A stretch of 64,000 nucleotides of DNA from Kineosporia sp. R_H_3 (GTDB taxonomy: Bacteria > Actinomycetota > Actinomycetes > Actinomycetales > Kineosporiaceae). A program made the position numbers and the translations under genes. Shown piece by piece: positions 8,488-17,420 of the stretch. The stretch lies in NCBI RefSeq assembly GCF_002198675.1, contig NZ_MWLL01000247.1, positions 29,391 to 93,390 on the forward strand. The letters run 5' to 3'. The notes below the pieces were generated by a model. That model made no database searches. It was given only the letters and a program-made list of their open reading frames with translations, and had not been told where the DNA came from. The first letter of the stretch is position 1, and the number at the start of each line of letters is the position of its first letter.

Positions 8488-9720
8488 GTGAGGGGCACCG
8501 CCGTCACGCTGCGGTCGATCGCCGTCCCGGCCTACGGCCCGCCGCTGCTCTACGGCATCGGCCAGGGCGCCGTCGCTCCCGCGATCGCGCTCTCGGCCCG
8601 CGACCTCGGGGCCTCCGTCGGGGTCGCCGGACTCGTCGTGGCGGTGCTCGGCGTCGGGCAGATCGCCGGCGACGTCCCCGCCGGGGCGCTGGCCGCCCGG
8701 ATCGGCGAACGCCGGGCCATGCTGCTCGCGGTCGCCGTCGCGGTGGCCGCCCTCGTGGGCTGCCTGCTCGCGCCGACGGTCGCCGTCCTCGGCACGTCGG
8801 TGTTCGTCCTCGGCCTCGCGAACAGCGTCTTCGGGCTCGCCCGCCAGACGTACCTGTCGGAGGTCGTCCCGCTGCACCTGCGCGCGCGGGCGCTGTCGAC
8901 GCTCGGCGGCACGCTGCGAATCGGGATGTTCGCCGGGCCGTTCCTCGCGGCGCCGGCCATCCGGGTCGGCGGCACCGACGCGGCGTACGCCCTGCACCTC
9001 GTCGTCGCCGTCCTCGCCGCCGTGGTGCTGCTCGTCGTCCCCGACCTGACCCGGCCTGCCGACGGCCGCTCCGCGAAGCCGCGGCAGGCCCGCCCCGCGG
9101 GGGTCGCCGCCGTCGTCCGGAGGCACCGGCGGGTGCTCGTGCACCTGGGGACCGCCGTCCTGCTCGTCGGGGCGGTCCGGGCGTCGCGGCAGGCTGTCAT
9201 CCCGCTGTGGGCCGACCACCTCGGGCTCGACGCGGCGACGACGAGCCTCGTCTACGGCGTGAGCGGCCTGCTCGACACGCTCCTGTTCTACCCGTCGGGC
9301 AAGGTCATGGACCTGCGCGGCCGGGCCTTCGTCGCCGTCCCGTCGATGGCGGTGCTCGGGCTGGCGCACCTGCTGCTGCCGCTCACCGGCGGTCTGCCGT
9401 CGCTCGTGGCCGTCGCCGTCCTCATGGGCGTCGGGAACGGGATGGGGGCCGGCGTGGTCATGGTCGTCGGCGCGGACGTCGCCCCGCCGCGCAGCCGGGC
9501 GGAGTTCCTCGGAGTCTGGCGGCTCTTCCACGACGCGGGCAGCGCCGCCGGGCCGCTCGTCGTCTCCGCCGTCACGGCCCTGGTCGCCCTCGGACCGGCG
9601 GTCGCCGTCATGGGGCTCGTGGGGGTCGGTGCCGCCGGCCTGCTCGCCCGCAGGCTGCCCGGCGTCGCGCCCGGCGGGGCCGCCCCGGCAGGTCGGGCCG
9701 GCCCGGATGCCGGACAATGA
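8488..9720 (+). CDS. MFS transporter, 12-TM type
   Basis: The 410-aa membrane protein has about twelve hydrophobic segments in two six-helix halves separated by an Arg/Lys-rich loop around residues 190-215. The loop 2-3 motif reads GALAARIGERRAM, a form of the MFS signature G-x3-D/A-R-x-G-R/E-R. It is probably a proton-coupled exporter of the drug/metabolite type. The substrate cannot be assigned. A GTG start at 8488 is used. The Pro/Gly/Ala-rich C-terminal tail looks cytosolic. The rubrerythrin-VIT gene follows on the same strand 72 bp later. Confidence 0.85.
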   Translation: MRGTAVTLRSIAVPAYGPPLLYGIGQGAVAPAIALSARDLGASVGVAGLVVAVLGVGQIAGDVPAGALAARIGERRAMLLAVAVAVAALVGCLLAPTVAVLGTSVFVLGLANSVFGLARQTYLSEVVPLHLRARALSTLGGTLRIGMFAGPFLAAPAIRVGGTDAAYALHLVVAVLAAVVLLVVPDLTRPADGRSAKPRQARPAGVAAVVRRHRRVLVHLGTAVLLVGAVRASRQAVIPLWADHLGLDAATTSLVYGVSGLLDTLLFYPSGKVMDLRGRAFVAVPSMAVLGLAHLLLPLTGGLPSLVAVAVLMGVGNGMGAGVVMVVGADVAPPRSRAEFLGVWRLFHDAGSAAGPLVVSAVTALVALGPAVAVMGLVGVGAAGLLARRLPGVAPGGAAPAGRAGPDAGQ

Positions 9721-9792
9721 CGTCGAGAGCGATGCGTGCCGGACGGCGCGGCGCACCGGTCGGGTGACGCCCGCACCGGCAGGAGGGGTGGC

Positions 9793-10977
9793 ATGACCGA
9801 CCGGCGGACCGTGGACCGAGCGACGGCCAAGAAGTGGAAGGACCTGCTCGCGAGCGAGCGGGAGGCGGCCCAGCTGTACGAGCGTCTCGCCGCCGGCGAG
9901 AGCGGTGAGCGGGCCGACATCCTCCGCGAGCTCGCGGAGGTCGAGCGGCGGCACGCGGCGCACTGGGAGAGCCGGCTGCGCGAGGCCGGGCAGAAGGTGC
10001 CCGAGCCGACCGGTCCGGGGCTGCGGACGCGCACCATGGGCCTGGCCGCCCAGCGGCTGTCCCTCGACGCCGTGCTGCCGCTCATCGAGCGGGCCGAGCG
10101 CGGCGACGCGGGCATCTACGACGCGGACCCGGACGCCGCCCCCGGCATGGCGGACGACGAGCGCGGCCACGCCAGGACCCTCGCCGCGCTGCGGGACGGC
10201 GGCAACGGCGGGGGAGCGGACGGCCGCGCGAAGGGCGGCCCGGGAGGGCGGCCCCAGGACGCCCCCGGCCGGATCAACCGCCGTGAGCCGTGGCACCGCG
10301 GCGACCGCTCCGGGGCGCTGCGGGCCGGCATCTTCGGGGTGAGCGACGGGCTCGTCTCGAACACCGCGCTCGTCATGGGCTTCGCCGGCTCCGGCGCGTC
10401 CCGGTCGGCGGTGCTGCTCGCCGGGGTCGCCGGTCTGCTCGCCGGCGCGTTCTCGATGGCGGCCGGGGAGTACGTGTCGATGTCCGGCCAGCGGGAGATG
10501 TTCGAGCGCGAGATCGAGCTCGAGGCCACGGAGCTGCGGGACAAGCCGGAGGAGGAGCTCGAGGAGCTCGTCCTCATCTACCGCGCGAAGGGCCTGCCCA
10601 GGGAGCAGGCCCGCGAGGTCGCGACGAGCATCATGAGCGACAAGGACGTCGCGCTCGACACGCTCGCGCGCGAGGAGCTCGGGCTCGACCCGGACGCCCT
10701 GGGCTCGCCGTGGGGCGCCGCGTTCTCCAGCCTGGTCGCCTTCGCGATCGGCGCGGTCGTCGTCATCGTCCCCTACCTGTTCGGGGGCGGGACGACGGCG
10801 TTCGTCACGGCGGTCGCCCTCGCCGTCGCCGCGATGGCAGCCGTCGGCGCCGGGATCGGGGTGCTCAACGGGCGCTCGCCGGTCCGGTCCGCGGTCCGCC
10901 AGGTCGCCGCCGGCACGCTCGCGGCCGGGGTCACCTACGTCGTCGGCGCGATCATCGGGACGACCGTCGCGGGCTGA
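9793..10977 (+). CDS. Rubrerythrin-VIT1/CCC1 fusion, putative iron/manganese transporter
   Basis: I chose ATG 9793, with AGGAGGGG directly upstream, over the longer frame from 9736. The 394-residue protein has two parts. Residues 1-130 are a ferritin/rubrerythrin-like helical domain with Glu/His metal ligands (SEREAAQLYERLAAGE, EVERRHAAHWE, DDERGHARTLAAL). Residues about 165-394 are a VIT1/CCC1 membrane domain with LRAGIFGVSDGLVSNTALVMG, a Met/Glu-rich cytosolic loop (SMSGQREMFEREIELE) and three C-terminal helices. The architecture matches MbfA-like proteins that export iron with a di-iron sensor domain. Metal detoxification is inferred from the family. Confidence 0.85.
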   Translation: MTDRRTVDRATAKKWKDLLASEREAAQLYERLAAGESGERADILRELAEVERRHAAHWESRLREAGQKVPEPTGPGLRTRTMGLAAQRLSLDAVLPLIERAERGDAGIYDADPDAAPGMADDERGHARTLAALRDGGNGGGADGRAKGGPGGRPQDAPGRINRREPWHRGDRSGALRAGIFGVSDGLVSNTALVMGFAGSGASRSAVLLAGVAGLLAGAFSMAAGEYVSMSGQREMFEREIELEATELRDKPEEELEELVLIYRAKGLPREQAREVATSIMSDKDVALDTLAREELGLDPDALGSPWGAAFSSLVAFAIGAVVVIVPYLFGGGTTAFVTAVALAVAAMAAVGAGIGVLNGRSPVRSAVRQVAAGTLAAGVTYVVGAIIGTTVAG

Positions 10978-11118
10978 CGGCGCGCGGGGACATCGCGGGG
11001 ACCGAGGTCGCCGGGCGCCGCGGGCGGACCGAACTACACTCGTGTCATTCGAGGCGAACCGGACGCCCGGGCACGGTGGGGCCGTGCGGACGGCCGCCAC
11101 GACCCGAGGGAGGCGGTC

Positions 11119-11346
11119 ATGGCGTCCTGCCGCCGCTGCGCGACCGATCTGGTGCACTGCCACGGCACGCTCGTCCGGCACACCCGGGGTGACGTCGAGT
11201 GCAGCGACCCCGGCTGCGAGGGCCGGGTCGCGGTCCACGACTTCGTCATCCGCTGCGGCGACGTCGAGTCCGGCTGCTGCGCGCAGCAGACCGCGCGGGT
11301 ACCGCTGCCCGCGCGCGGGCGGTTCGCCCCGGCCCGCAGCGCCTGA
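11119..11346 (+). CDS. Cys-rich mini-protein, 75 aa
   Basis: An ATG at 11119 follows GGGAGG at good spacing. The peptide contains CRRCATDLVHCHGT, then CSDPGCEG and RCGDVESGCC: nine cysteines plus histidines arranged as CxxC-type knuckles. A small zinc-binding protein is likely. Similar short CxxC proteins are scattered in actinobacteria without known function. It sits alone between the VIT gene and the DUF72 gene. The sequence TACACT (about 11035) upstream resembles a -10 box, but no matching -35 is clear. Confidence 0.7.
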   Translation: MASCRRCATDLVHCHGTLVRHTRGDVECSDPGCEGRVAVHDFVIRCGDVESGCCAQQTARVPLPARGRFAPARSA

Positions 11347-11383
11347 GACCGCCCGGGCTCCGCGGCACCGTACGGTGACCTGC

Positions 11384-12241
11384 GTGGGTACCGTACGGGT
11401 CGGCATCTCGGGGTGGCGCTACCCGCCCTGGCGGGGGGCGTTCTACCCGCCGGGCCTGCCGCAGCGCCGCGAGCTCGAGCACGCCTCCCGCCTGCTGTCG
11501 AGCATCGAGCTCAACGGCTCGTTCTACGCGCTGCAGCGCCCGGAGTCGTACGCCGGCTGGGCGCGCGAGACCCCTGCCGGGTTCGTCTTCTCGGTGAAGG
11601 GTCCGCGCTTCGTGACCCACCTCAAGAAGCTCGCCGGTGTCGACGTGGCGCTCGCGAACTTCTTCGCCTCCGGCCTGCTCGCGCTCGGCCCGAAGCTCGG
11701 TCCGGTGCTGTGGCAGCTGCCGCCGAACCTCGGCTTCGACGCGGCCCGGCTGGACGCCTTCCTCGCCCTCCTGCCCCGGACCCACGGGGAGGCCGCGGCG
11801 CTCGGCGCCGGGCACGACGAGAAGGTCGAGGGCCGGGCGCTGACGACGACGGCCACGCCCGACCTGCCGCTGCGGCACGCCCTGGAGGTCCGGCACGCGA
11901 GCTTCGGGGACGCCGCCGCCGACGGGCGGCTGCTCGACGTCCTCACCCGGCACGGGGTCGCCCTCGTCACGGCGGACACGGCCGGCAAGTGGCCGTGGCT
12001 GGCGCACCTGACGAGCCCGGACCTCGCCTACGCCCGGCTCCACGGGGACGCCGAGCTCTACGTGAGCGGGTACGACGACGCCGCGCTCGACCGGTGGGCG
12101 GAGCGGGTGCGGGAGTGGGCCGCGACCGGGCGCGACGTCTTCGTGTACTTCGACAACGACGTGAAGGTCCGCGCCCCCGACGACGCCCGGGCGCTCGCGG
12201 CGCGGCTCGGCGTCGCCTGGCCGCCGCCGGAGGGCCCGTGA
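11384..12241 (+). CDS. DUF72 (YecE-like) protein
   Basis: The 285-aa protein carries the DUF72 hallmarks: VGISGWRYPPWRGAFYPPGL at the N-terminus, IELNGSFYALQRPESYAGWA, FVFSVKGPRFVTH, LWQLPPN, and near the C-terminus YARLHGDAELY and DVFVYFDND. DUF72 proteins form a TIM-barrel-like fold of unknown activity. The start is a GTG at 11384; a second in-frame GTG (11375) lies 9 nt earlier. The stop codon overlaps the start of the next gene as GTGA, so the two are probably translationally coupled. Confidence 0.88.
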   Translation: MGTVRVGISGWRYPPWRGAFYPPGLPQRRELEHASRLLSSIELNGSFYALQRPESYAGWARETPAGFVFSVKGPRFVTHLKKLAGVDVALANFFASGLLALGPKLGPVLWQLPPNLGFDAARLDAFLALLPRTHGEAAALGAGHDEKVEGRALTTTATPDLPLRHALEVRHASFGDAAADGRLLDVLTRHGVALVTADTAGKWPWLAHLTSPDLAYARLHGDAELYVSGYDDAALDRWAERVREWAATGRDVFVYFDNDVKVRAPDDARALAARLGVAWPPPEGP

Positions 12242-12783
12242 CGGTACGGCTGCTCCTCCTCGCGGACACCCACGTGCCGGCCCGGGCCCGCGACCTGCCC
12301 GCGCAGGTGTGGCGCGAGGTCGCGGCGGCGGACGTCGTCGTCCACGCCGGTGACTGGGTGGACGTCGGTCTGCTCGACCGGCTCGAGGCGGCCGCCGCGC
12401 GTCTGGTCGCCGTGCACGGCAACAACGACCACGGCGCTCTGCGCGACCGGCTGCCCGAGGTCGCCCGGGCCGAGGCCGGGGGAGTGCGGCTCGCGGTCGT
12501 CCACGAGACGGGCGCGGCGGCTGGCCGGGACGCCCGCTGCGACGCCGACCCGCGGTTCGCCGGGGCCGACGTCCTCGTCTTCGGGCACTCGCACATCCCC
12601 TGGGACACCGTGACCCCCGGCGGGCTCCGCCTGCTCAACCCGGGGTCGCCCACCGACCGGCGCCGGCAGCCACGGTGCACGTACATGACGGCGACGGCCG
12701 ACGACGGGGTGCTCCGCGACGTGCACCTCGTCGCGGTGCCGCTCAGGCCCCCCGGCCGGTCTTCTCCTGCAACCGGTCGATGA
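12238..12783 (+). CDS. YfcE/MJ0936-type metallophosphoesterase
   Basis: The 181-aa protein shows the calcineurin-like metal-binding motifs in order: LLADTHVPAR, VVHAGDWVD, AVHGNNDHG, VFGHSHIPW and LLNPGSP. These are small dinuclear-metal phosphodiesterases. The start GTG overlaps the DUF72 stop by 4 nt. The last 41 bp overlap, tail to tail, the 3' end of the opposite-strand DUF3072 gene. In place of the usual phosphate-binding HG there is a VVHETG segment, which is common in this family. The in vivo substrate is unknown. Confidence 0.88.
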   Translation: MTVRLLLLADTHVPARARDLPAQVWREVAAADVVVHAGDWVDVGLLDRLEAAAARLVAVHGNNDHGALRDRLPEVARAEAGGVRLAVVHETGAAAGRDARCDADPRFAGADVLVFGHSHIPWDTVTPGGLRLLNPGSPTDRRRQPRCTYMTATADDGVLRDVHLVAVPLRPPGRSSPATGR

Positions 12784-12958
12784 GCTCGGACGCCTGGGCC
12801 TTGGTGAGGCCGTCGGGGACCTCCTCACCGGCCTCGCGGGCGAGGGTCGTCAGGTAGCTGTGCTGCGGACCGGTCATCGGCTCGTCGCCGGTGACCCACT
12901 GCTCGACGGGCTTGCTCGCGTCGTCCGCGCCGGACTGCTGGTCGGGTGCCTGGCTCAT
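12743..12958 (-). CDS. DUF3072 domain protein, 71 aa
   Basis: This small acidic protein carries the DUF3072 core MTGPQHSYLTTLAREAGEEVP followed by LTKAQASELIDRLQ, a helix-hairpin shape also seen in SAP-like modules. It has a disordered Gln/Asp-rich N-terminus. No function is known. The gene converges on and overlaps the metallophosphoesterase by 41 bp, so their 3' untranslated regions must be antisense to each other. Confidence 0.85.
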   Translation of the reverse strand: MSQAPDQQSGADDASKPVEQWVTGDEPMTGPQHSYLTTLAREAGEEVPDGLTKAQASELIDRLQEKTGRGA

Positions 12959-13014
12959 ACCGGAACGCTATGCACGCCCCGCGACCGCGCACGGCGACCT
13001 TGCCCCGGCCCGGC

Positions 13015-13056
13015 ACGCGACGAGGCCCGCACCGTGGGGTGCGGGCCTCGTCGCGT
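13015..13056. terminator. 19-bp perfect stem terminator
   Basis: A 19-bp perfect inverted repeat encloses the 4-nt loop GTGG. It lies downstream of the minus-strand gene ending at 13117 and upstream of the DUF3072 gene. It is one of the longest perfect stems in the window. No U-tract follows, so it acts either as an L-shaped terminator or as a transcript-end stabiliser. Confidence 0.65.
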
Positions 13057-13116
13057 CCGGGGGAGGAGCCCCGGGTCGTGCGGTCGGCGGTCGTCAGGCC
13101 GCCGGGGTGCGGAAGG

Positions 13117-13698
13117 TCAGGCCTTGACGGGCTCGATCCGCTCGTGGACGCCACCGACGACCGCGTCGGCCGGGGTACGCCGCGAGTGGACGATGCCGAG
13201 GATCGACAGGAGGAACATGAGCGCCGCACCGACGTAGGAGACGGCGGCCGCGATGCCCGCGATCTGGCCCATCTTGCCGAACGCGTAGGCGTTGAGGAGC
13301 AGGCCGCGGAGGGTCTCGCCGCGGAAGACGGTCTGGACCTTGCCGGCCAGCTCGGTGTCCTGCGGGTTGGCGCGGGACTCGGTGCTCAGCTCGGAGTAGG
13401 TCTTGCCGCCCGCGATCTCCTCGAGGTGCTTGGCGATGAACTGGTCGGCGTAGGCGCCCGCCTGCTCACCGGTCGTGAGCTGCTGGCCGCCGTACTGCTG
13501 GAGCCCGGGGTAGGTCTTCGCGTCCAGACCCTCGCTGCCGGCCGGCGGGAAGAAGATCTTCTGCGCGGCGAGCTGGTCGTGGACCTGCGTGTTGACGAAG
13601 GAGGAACCCCAGGACAGGAGCGCGCCGGCGACGAGAAGGATGACCGCGACGACGAGGCCGGCGGCGGTGAGCAGTGTGTCGAACGTCTTGCGTCGCAT
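13117..13698 (-). CDS. Two-TM hypothetical membrane protein, 193 aa
   Basis: The ATG at 13698 is preceded by AAGGAGAG, and the N-terminus MRRKTFDTLLTAAGLVVAVI begins a TM helix (about residues 7-30). A second hydrophobic span lies near residues 145-170. Between them is an extracytoplasmic domain of about 110 residues with LAAQKIFFPPAGSEGL and GGQQLTTGEQAGAYADQFIAKHL. Homologues in actinobacteria are often mislabelled LigA aromatic ring-opening dioxygenase; nothing here supports that. Function is unknown. A pair of direct repeats 130-170 bp upstream may regulate it. Confidence 0.8.
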   Translation of the reverse strand: MRRKTFDTLLTAAGLVVAVILLVAGALLSWGSSFVNTQVHDQLAAQKIFFPPAGSEGLDAKTYPGLQQYGGQQLTTGEQAGAYADQFIAKHLEEIAGGKTYSELSTESRANPQDTELAGKVQTVFRGETLRGLLLNAYAFGKMGQIAGIAAAVSYVGAALMFLLSILGIVHSRRTPADAVVGGVHERIEPVKA

Positions 13699-14017
13699 GA
13701 CGATCTCTCCTTGTGGGTGAAGGCATCTTGCAGGTGGACCGACACCTGGTGGGCGGCGGGAGAATCGCTTCTCGGGGTAAAGCATCGCCCGCCTGTGCGC
13801 GGCCTGTGCGGGTCGTACGTCCCGATGGTTGAAGTCTCATCTCTTTGTGGTTGAGATCTCATCTCTTGGCGCAGGGCATCGATCAGTCGGCCGGAACCCC
13901 TTGGCGCGGAACGGGTTCTGCGGAACCATGCCGGGGCCGGTGGCGGATGCGGCCGGCACCTGGCTGCGCCGCACGACGGACGCGACGGCGAGCCGCGCGC
14001 TGCGGGGCGAGCCGGCG
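13699..14017. other. Regulatory intergenic stretch upstream of the two-TM gene
   Basis: This 319-bp stretch has no credible gene and is less GC-rich than its surroundings. It separates the 3' end of the lycopene cyclase gene from the start of the two-TM gene, both on the minus strand. It contains the paired 19-bp direct repeats at 13827-13867. No convincing -35/-10 pair could be fixed. A rightward open frame over it is antisense to the cyclase gene and is not supported. Confidence 0.5.
13827..13867. repeat. Paired 19-bp direct repeats, possible operator
   Basis: Two copies of GGTTGArrTCTCATCTCTT (13827-13845 and 13849-13867) differ only by AG versus GA and start 22 bp apart, about two helical turns. 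The spacing and the position 130-170 bp upstream of the minus-strand membrane-protein gene suggest tandem sites for a dimeric regulator. Confidence 0.45.
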
Positions 14018-15271
14018 TCACCGCCGGGGGTGGAGTCCGTCCCGGTGCTCGTGACGACCGTGCTCGGCGTCGTCGCGCGGTACCGGCGGGTGGAGCAGGT
14101 GTTCCTGGACCCCACCGCCCGGGCCCAGGGCCCGCATGAACGGGCGCACGGGTAGCCCGCGGACGAGCCGGGCGTCGTCCGCCCAGGTCGTGCCGTCGTC
14201 GAGGAACCGCAGCACCCGCAACGGGTCGTCGCCGCCGAACATCGCGACGAAGGCGGGCCCCAGCACCGCGGGCTCGCGGGCCAGGGCCCGGAGGAACACG
14301 GCGTCGAGCCAGCGGTGCCGCCACGGCCGGTGCGGCACGGCGAACGGGTGCCCGTGCTCGACGAGGGAGCGGACGACGGCCGCGGCGTCGCGCTGGATCG
14401 CCCCGAACCCGTAGCCGCTGCTCGCGCGTACGAGCCCGCCGGCCGCGCCGACCGCGAGCACCCGCCGTCCCCGGCGGTGCGGTGCGCGCGGCCGCAGGTC
14501 GATGGTGCCGTGCTCGACGCGGCCGACCCGGAACCGGCCGGCGGCGAGCACGCCGCGCAGGTAGGCGGTGAGCTCCTGGCCGGCCTCGGCCGGTATCGGG
14601 CCGGGGACGCCGGGCGGCACGTAGGCCGTGTGCTCGACGAGCGCCGTCCGCCGGTCCTGCGGCAGGACGTGGACGAAGGCCGCGCGGCCGCCGGGCAGCC
14701 GGGCGTCGCAGAGCACGGCGACGTCGGGGTCGAAGGCGTTGCGGTACGTCCGCACCTCCCAGCCGGTGAACCGCATCCGGTGCCCGGCCCCGGCCGGCCG
14801 CGGGCCGCGGGCACCCGGCCGCCGGCCCGGCCAGGTGCCGGTGCTGTCGAAGACCCAGGCCGCCTCGACGGTCTCGCCGTCGACGACGACGCGGGCGCCC
14901 TCGCGGCCGTCCACGACCTCGCTCGCGCGGGCGCGCACGATCTCGATGCCGGGCGTCCGGGCGACCGCGGCCGCGGTCACGGCCCGCAGCGCCCGCAGGC
15001 TCACGACCCGGTAGCGGTACGGCGCGAGGTCGACGAGCCGGGTCGCCCGGTCGGTGACGACGGCCACGCTGTCGTAGGCCCGCTCCGCGGCCGCCTCGAC
15101 GGGGCCGTGCTGCGCGCTCCACCAGCCCCACGAGCGGTCCGCGGACCGGTCGTGGTCGAGGGGCACCTCGTCGACGACGAGCACGCGCCGGTCGCCCCAG
15201 CCGTCCGTCGCGAGGCGGGCGGCCAGGGACAGGCCCGCTGCTCCGCCGCCGACGACGACGGCGTCGAGCAC
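14018..15271 (-). CDS. Lycopene beta-cyclase family flavoprotein
   Basis: The 417-residue protein starts at GTG 15271, immediately before the Rossmann motif VVVGGGAAGLSLAARL. It continues with the cyclase signatures DRSWGWW, VFDSTGTWPG, MRFTGWEV, FVHVLPQ, LVEHTAYV and ASSGYGFGAIQRDA. Such enzymes use FAD as a non-redox cofactor to form beta-ionone rings on lycopene. No other carotenoid gene (crtE, crtB, crtI) is in the window, so this is an orphan copy. Formaldehyde dehydrogenase lies 106 bp upstream on the same strand. Start choice is moderately certain. Confidence 0.85.
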   Translation of the reverse strand: MLDAVVVGGGAAGLSLAARLATDGWGDRRVLVVDEVPLDHDRSADRSWGWWSAQHGPVEAAAERAYDSVAVVTDRATRLVDLAPYRYRVVSLRALRAVTAAAVARTPGIEIVRARASEVVDGREGARVVVDGETVEAAWVFDSTGTWPGRRPGARGPRPAGAGHRMRFTGWEVRTYRNAFDPDVAVLCDARLPGGRAAFVHVLPQDRRTALVEHTAYVPPGVPGPIPAEAGQELTAYLRGVLAAGRFRVGRVEHGTIDLRPRAPHRRGRRVLAVGAAGGLVRASSGYGFGAIQRDAAAVVRSLVEHGHPFAVPHRPWRHRWLDAVFLRALAREPAVLGPAFVAMFGGDDPLRVLRFLDDGTTWADDARLVRGLPVRPFMRALGPGGGVQEHLLHPPVPRDDAEHGRHEHRDGLHPRR

Positions 15272-15376
15272 GGGTCCATTCCAGACGCGCAGCGGTGCCC
15301 CGGCCCGGGACCGAGGTCGCGGGCCGGGGCACCGGGGCCGCACCCCGCGTGCGGATGCGGCGGGACGGCGGTGCGG

Positions 15377-16561
<1,185 letters not shown>

Positions 16562-16839
16562 GGGAGCGCGTCCCCCTCTCGCTGAGTCCCTCGCGGGCTG
16601 ACCCTCTGCCCCTGCCCCCGGCCCATGGTCGTCATGTGCCGTCGGCCGGCCCGTCTGCAGCGGGGCGTGCGGCGGGACCTCCGACCCGGTCGGGCGCGGC
16701 TCGTTCGGGTCCGTCCGGGCGACACGCCGTCCGGTCGGCGCAGACCTGGCGGAAGGACTTGTGATGCGTGCCGAAGAGGAGTCGACTGGGGCCAGCCGGC
16801 TCCGCGACCGGAGCCGGTCCAGCGGATCGAGGAGGCGCG

Positions 16840-17274
16840 ATGTCGACCAGCGTGGAGTCGGAGGCGCAGACCGTCGGGAAGCCCGACGGCCCGCAGACAC
16901 CGGCAGCCGTCACAGCGAGCGCAGCGGTGTCCGCACCGCTCACCCATGTGTGGGAGGTGCTCGTGAGCCCGGCCGGCTCGCAGGCCCTGCTCGGCGACGG
17001 TGCGGTGCTCGGGGCCAAGGGCGAGCCGTACCACTGCGAGGACGGGACCTACGGGGTCGTCCGCAGCTACCACCCCCTGGAGCAGCTACGGGTCTCGTGG
17101 CACTCCGCGCCGGACAGCCCGGCGACGATCGTCGAGGTCGACCTCCGCGCGGACGGCGACACCACGGTCGTCGACCTCAGCCAGACGCATCTGCACGACG
17201 GCCTCGACCTCGCCGCGCTCGAGGAGCGCTGGACGCAGGCCCTGGCCTCGGTCGCCGGCGCCGCGCAGGCCTGA
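16840..17274 (+). CDS. SRPBCC/AHSA1-type protein
   Basis: ATG 16840 follows GGAGG by 4-5 nt. The 144-aa product has a short disordered N-terminus, then a START-like helix-grip pattern: AAVSAPLTHVWEVLVSP, GTYGVVRSYHPLEQLRVSWH, TIVEVDLRADGDTTVVDLSQ and a long C-terminal helix EERWTQALASVAG. This matches activator-of-Hsp90-like SRPBCC proteins, which bind hydrophobic ligands. The ligand is unknown. It is divergent from the formaldehyde dehydrogenase gene across 278 bp. Confidence 0.8.
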   Translation: MSTSVESEAQTVGKPDGPQTPAAVTASAAVSAPLTHVWEVLVSPAGSQALLGDGAVLGAKGEPYHCEDGTYGVVRSYHPLEQLRVSWHSAPDSPATIVEVDLRADGDTTVVDLSQTHLHDGLDLAALEERWTQALASVAGAAQA

Positions 17275-17356
17275 CCCGCGGCGCCGTCCTGACGTCGCCT
17301 CGCGGGCCCGGTCCTCGACAGAGCAACGGCCCGGACGACGTCGCAGCCGCCTCCTG

Positions 17357-17398
17357 ACCCGGGGAGCGGTGACCGCCGGCACGGTCGCCCTCCCCGGT
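17357..17398. terminator. Imperfect hairpin between convergent genes
   Basis: ACCCGGGGAGCGGTGACC pairs with GGTCGCCCTCCCCGGT, about 14 pairs with two irregularities. It sits between the SRPBCC gene and the converging DNA alkylation repair gene and is a plausible bidirectional terminator. Confidence 0.45.
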
Positions 17399-17420
17399 CG
17401 GGAGGCCGGTGCGCTCGGGC

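Noticed and set aside
8462..8491. A 9-codon frame overlapping the MFS start as GTGA, possible leader peptide
   Set aside because: No ribosome site, no attenuation structure and no informative codons; chance in GC-rich DNA is likelier.
13829..14155. Plus-strand open frame of 108 codons over the lycopene cyclase 3' end
   Set aside because: No ribosome site and no conserved features; it is antisense to the cyclase and covers the direct repeats.
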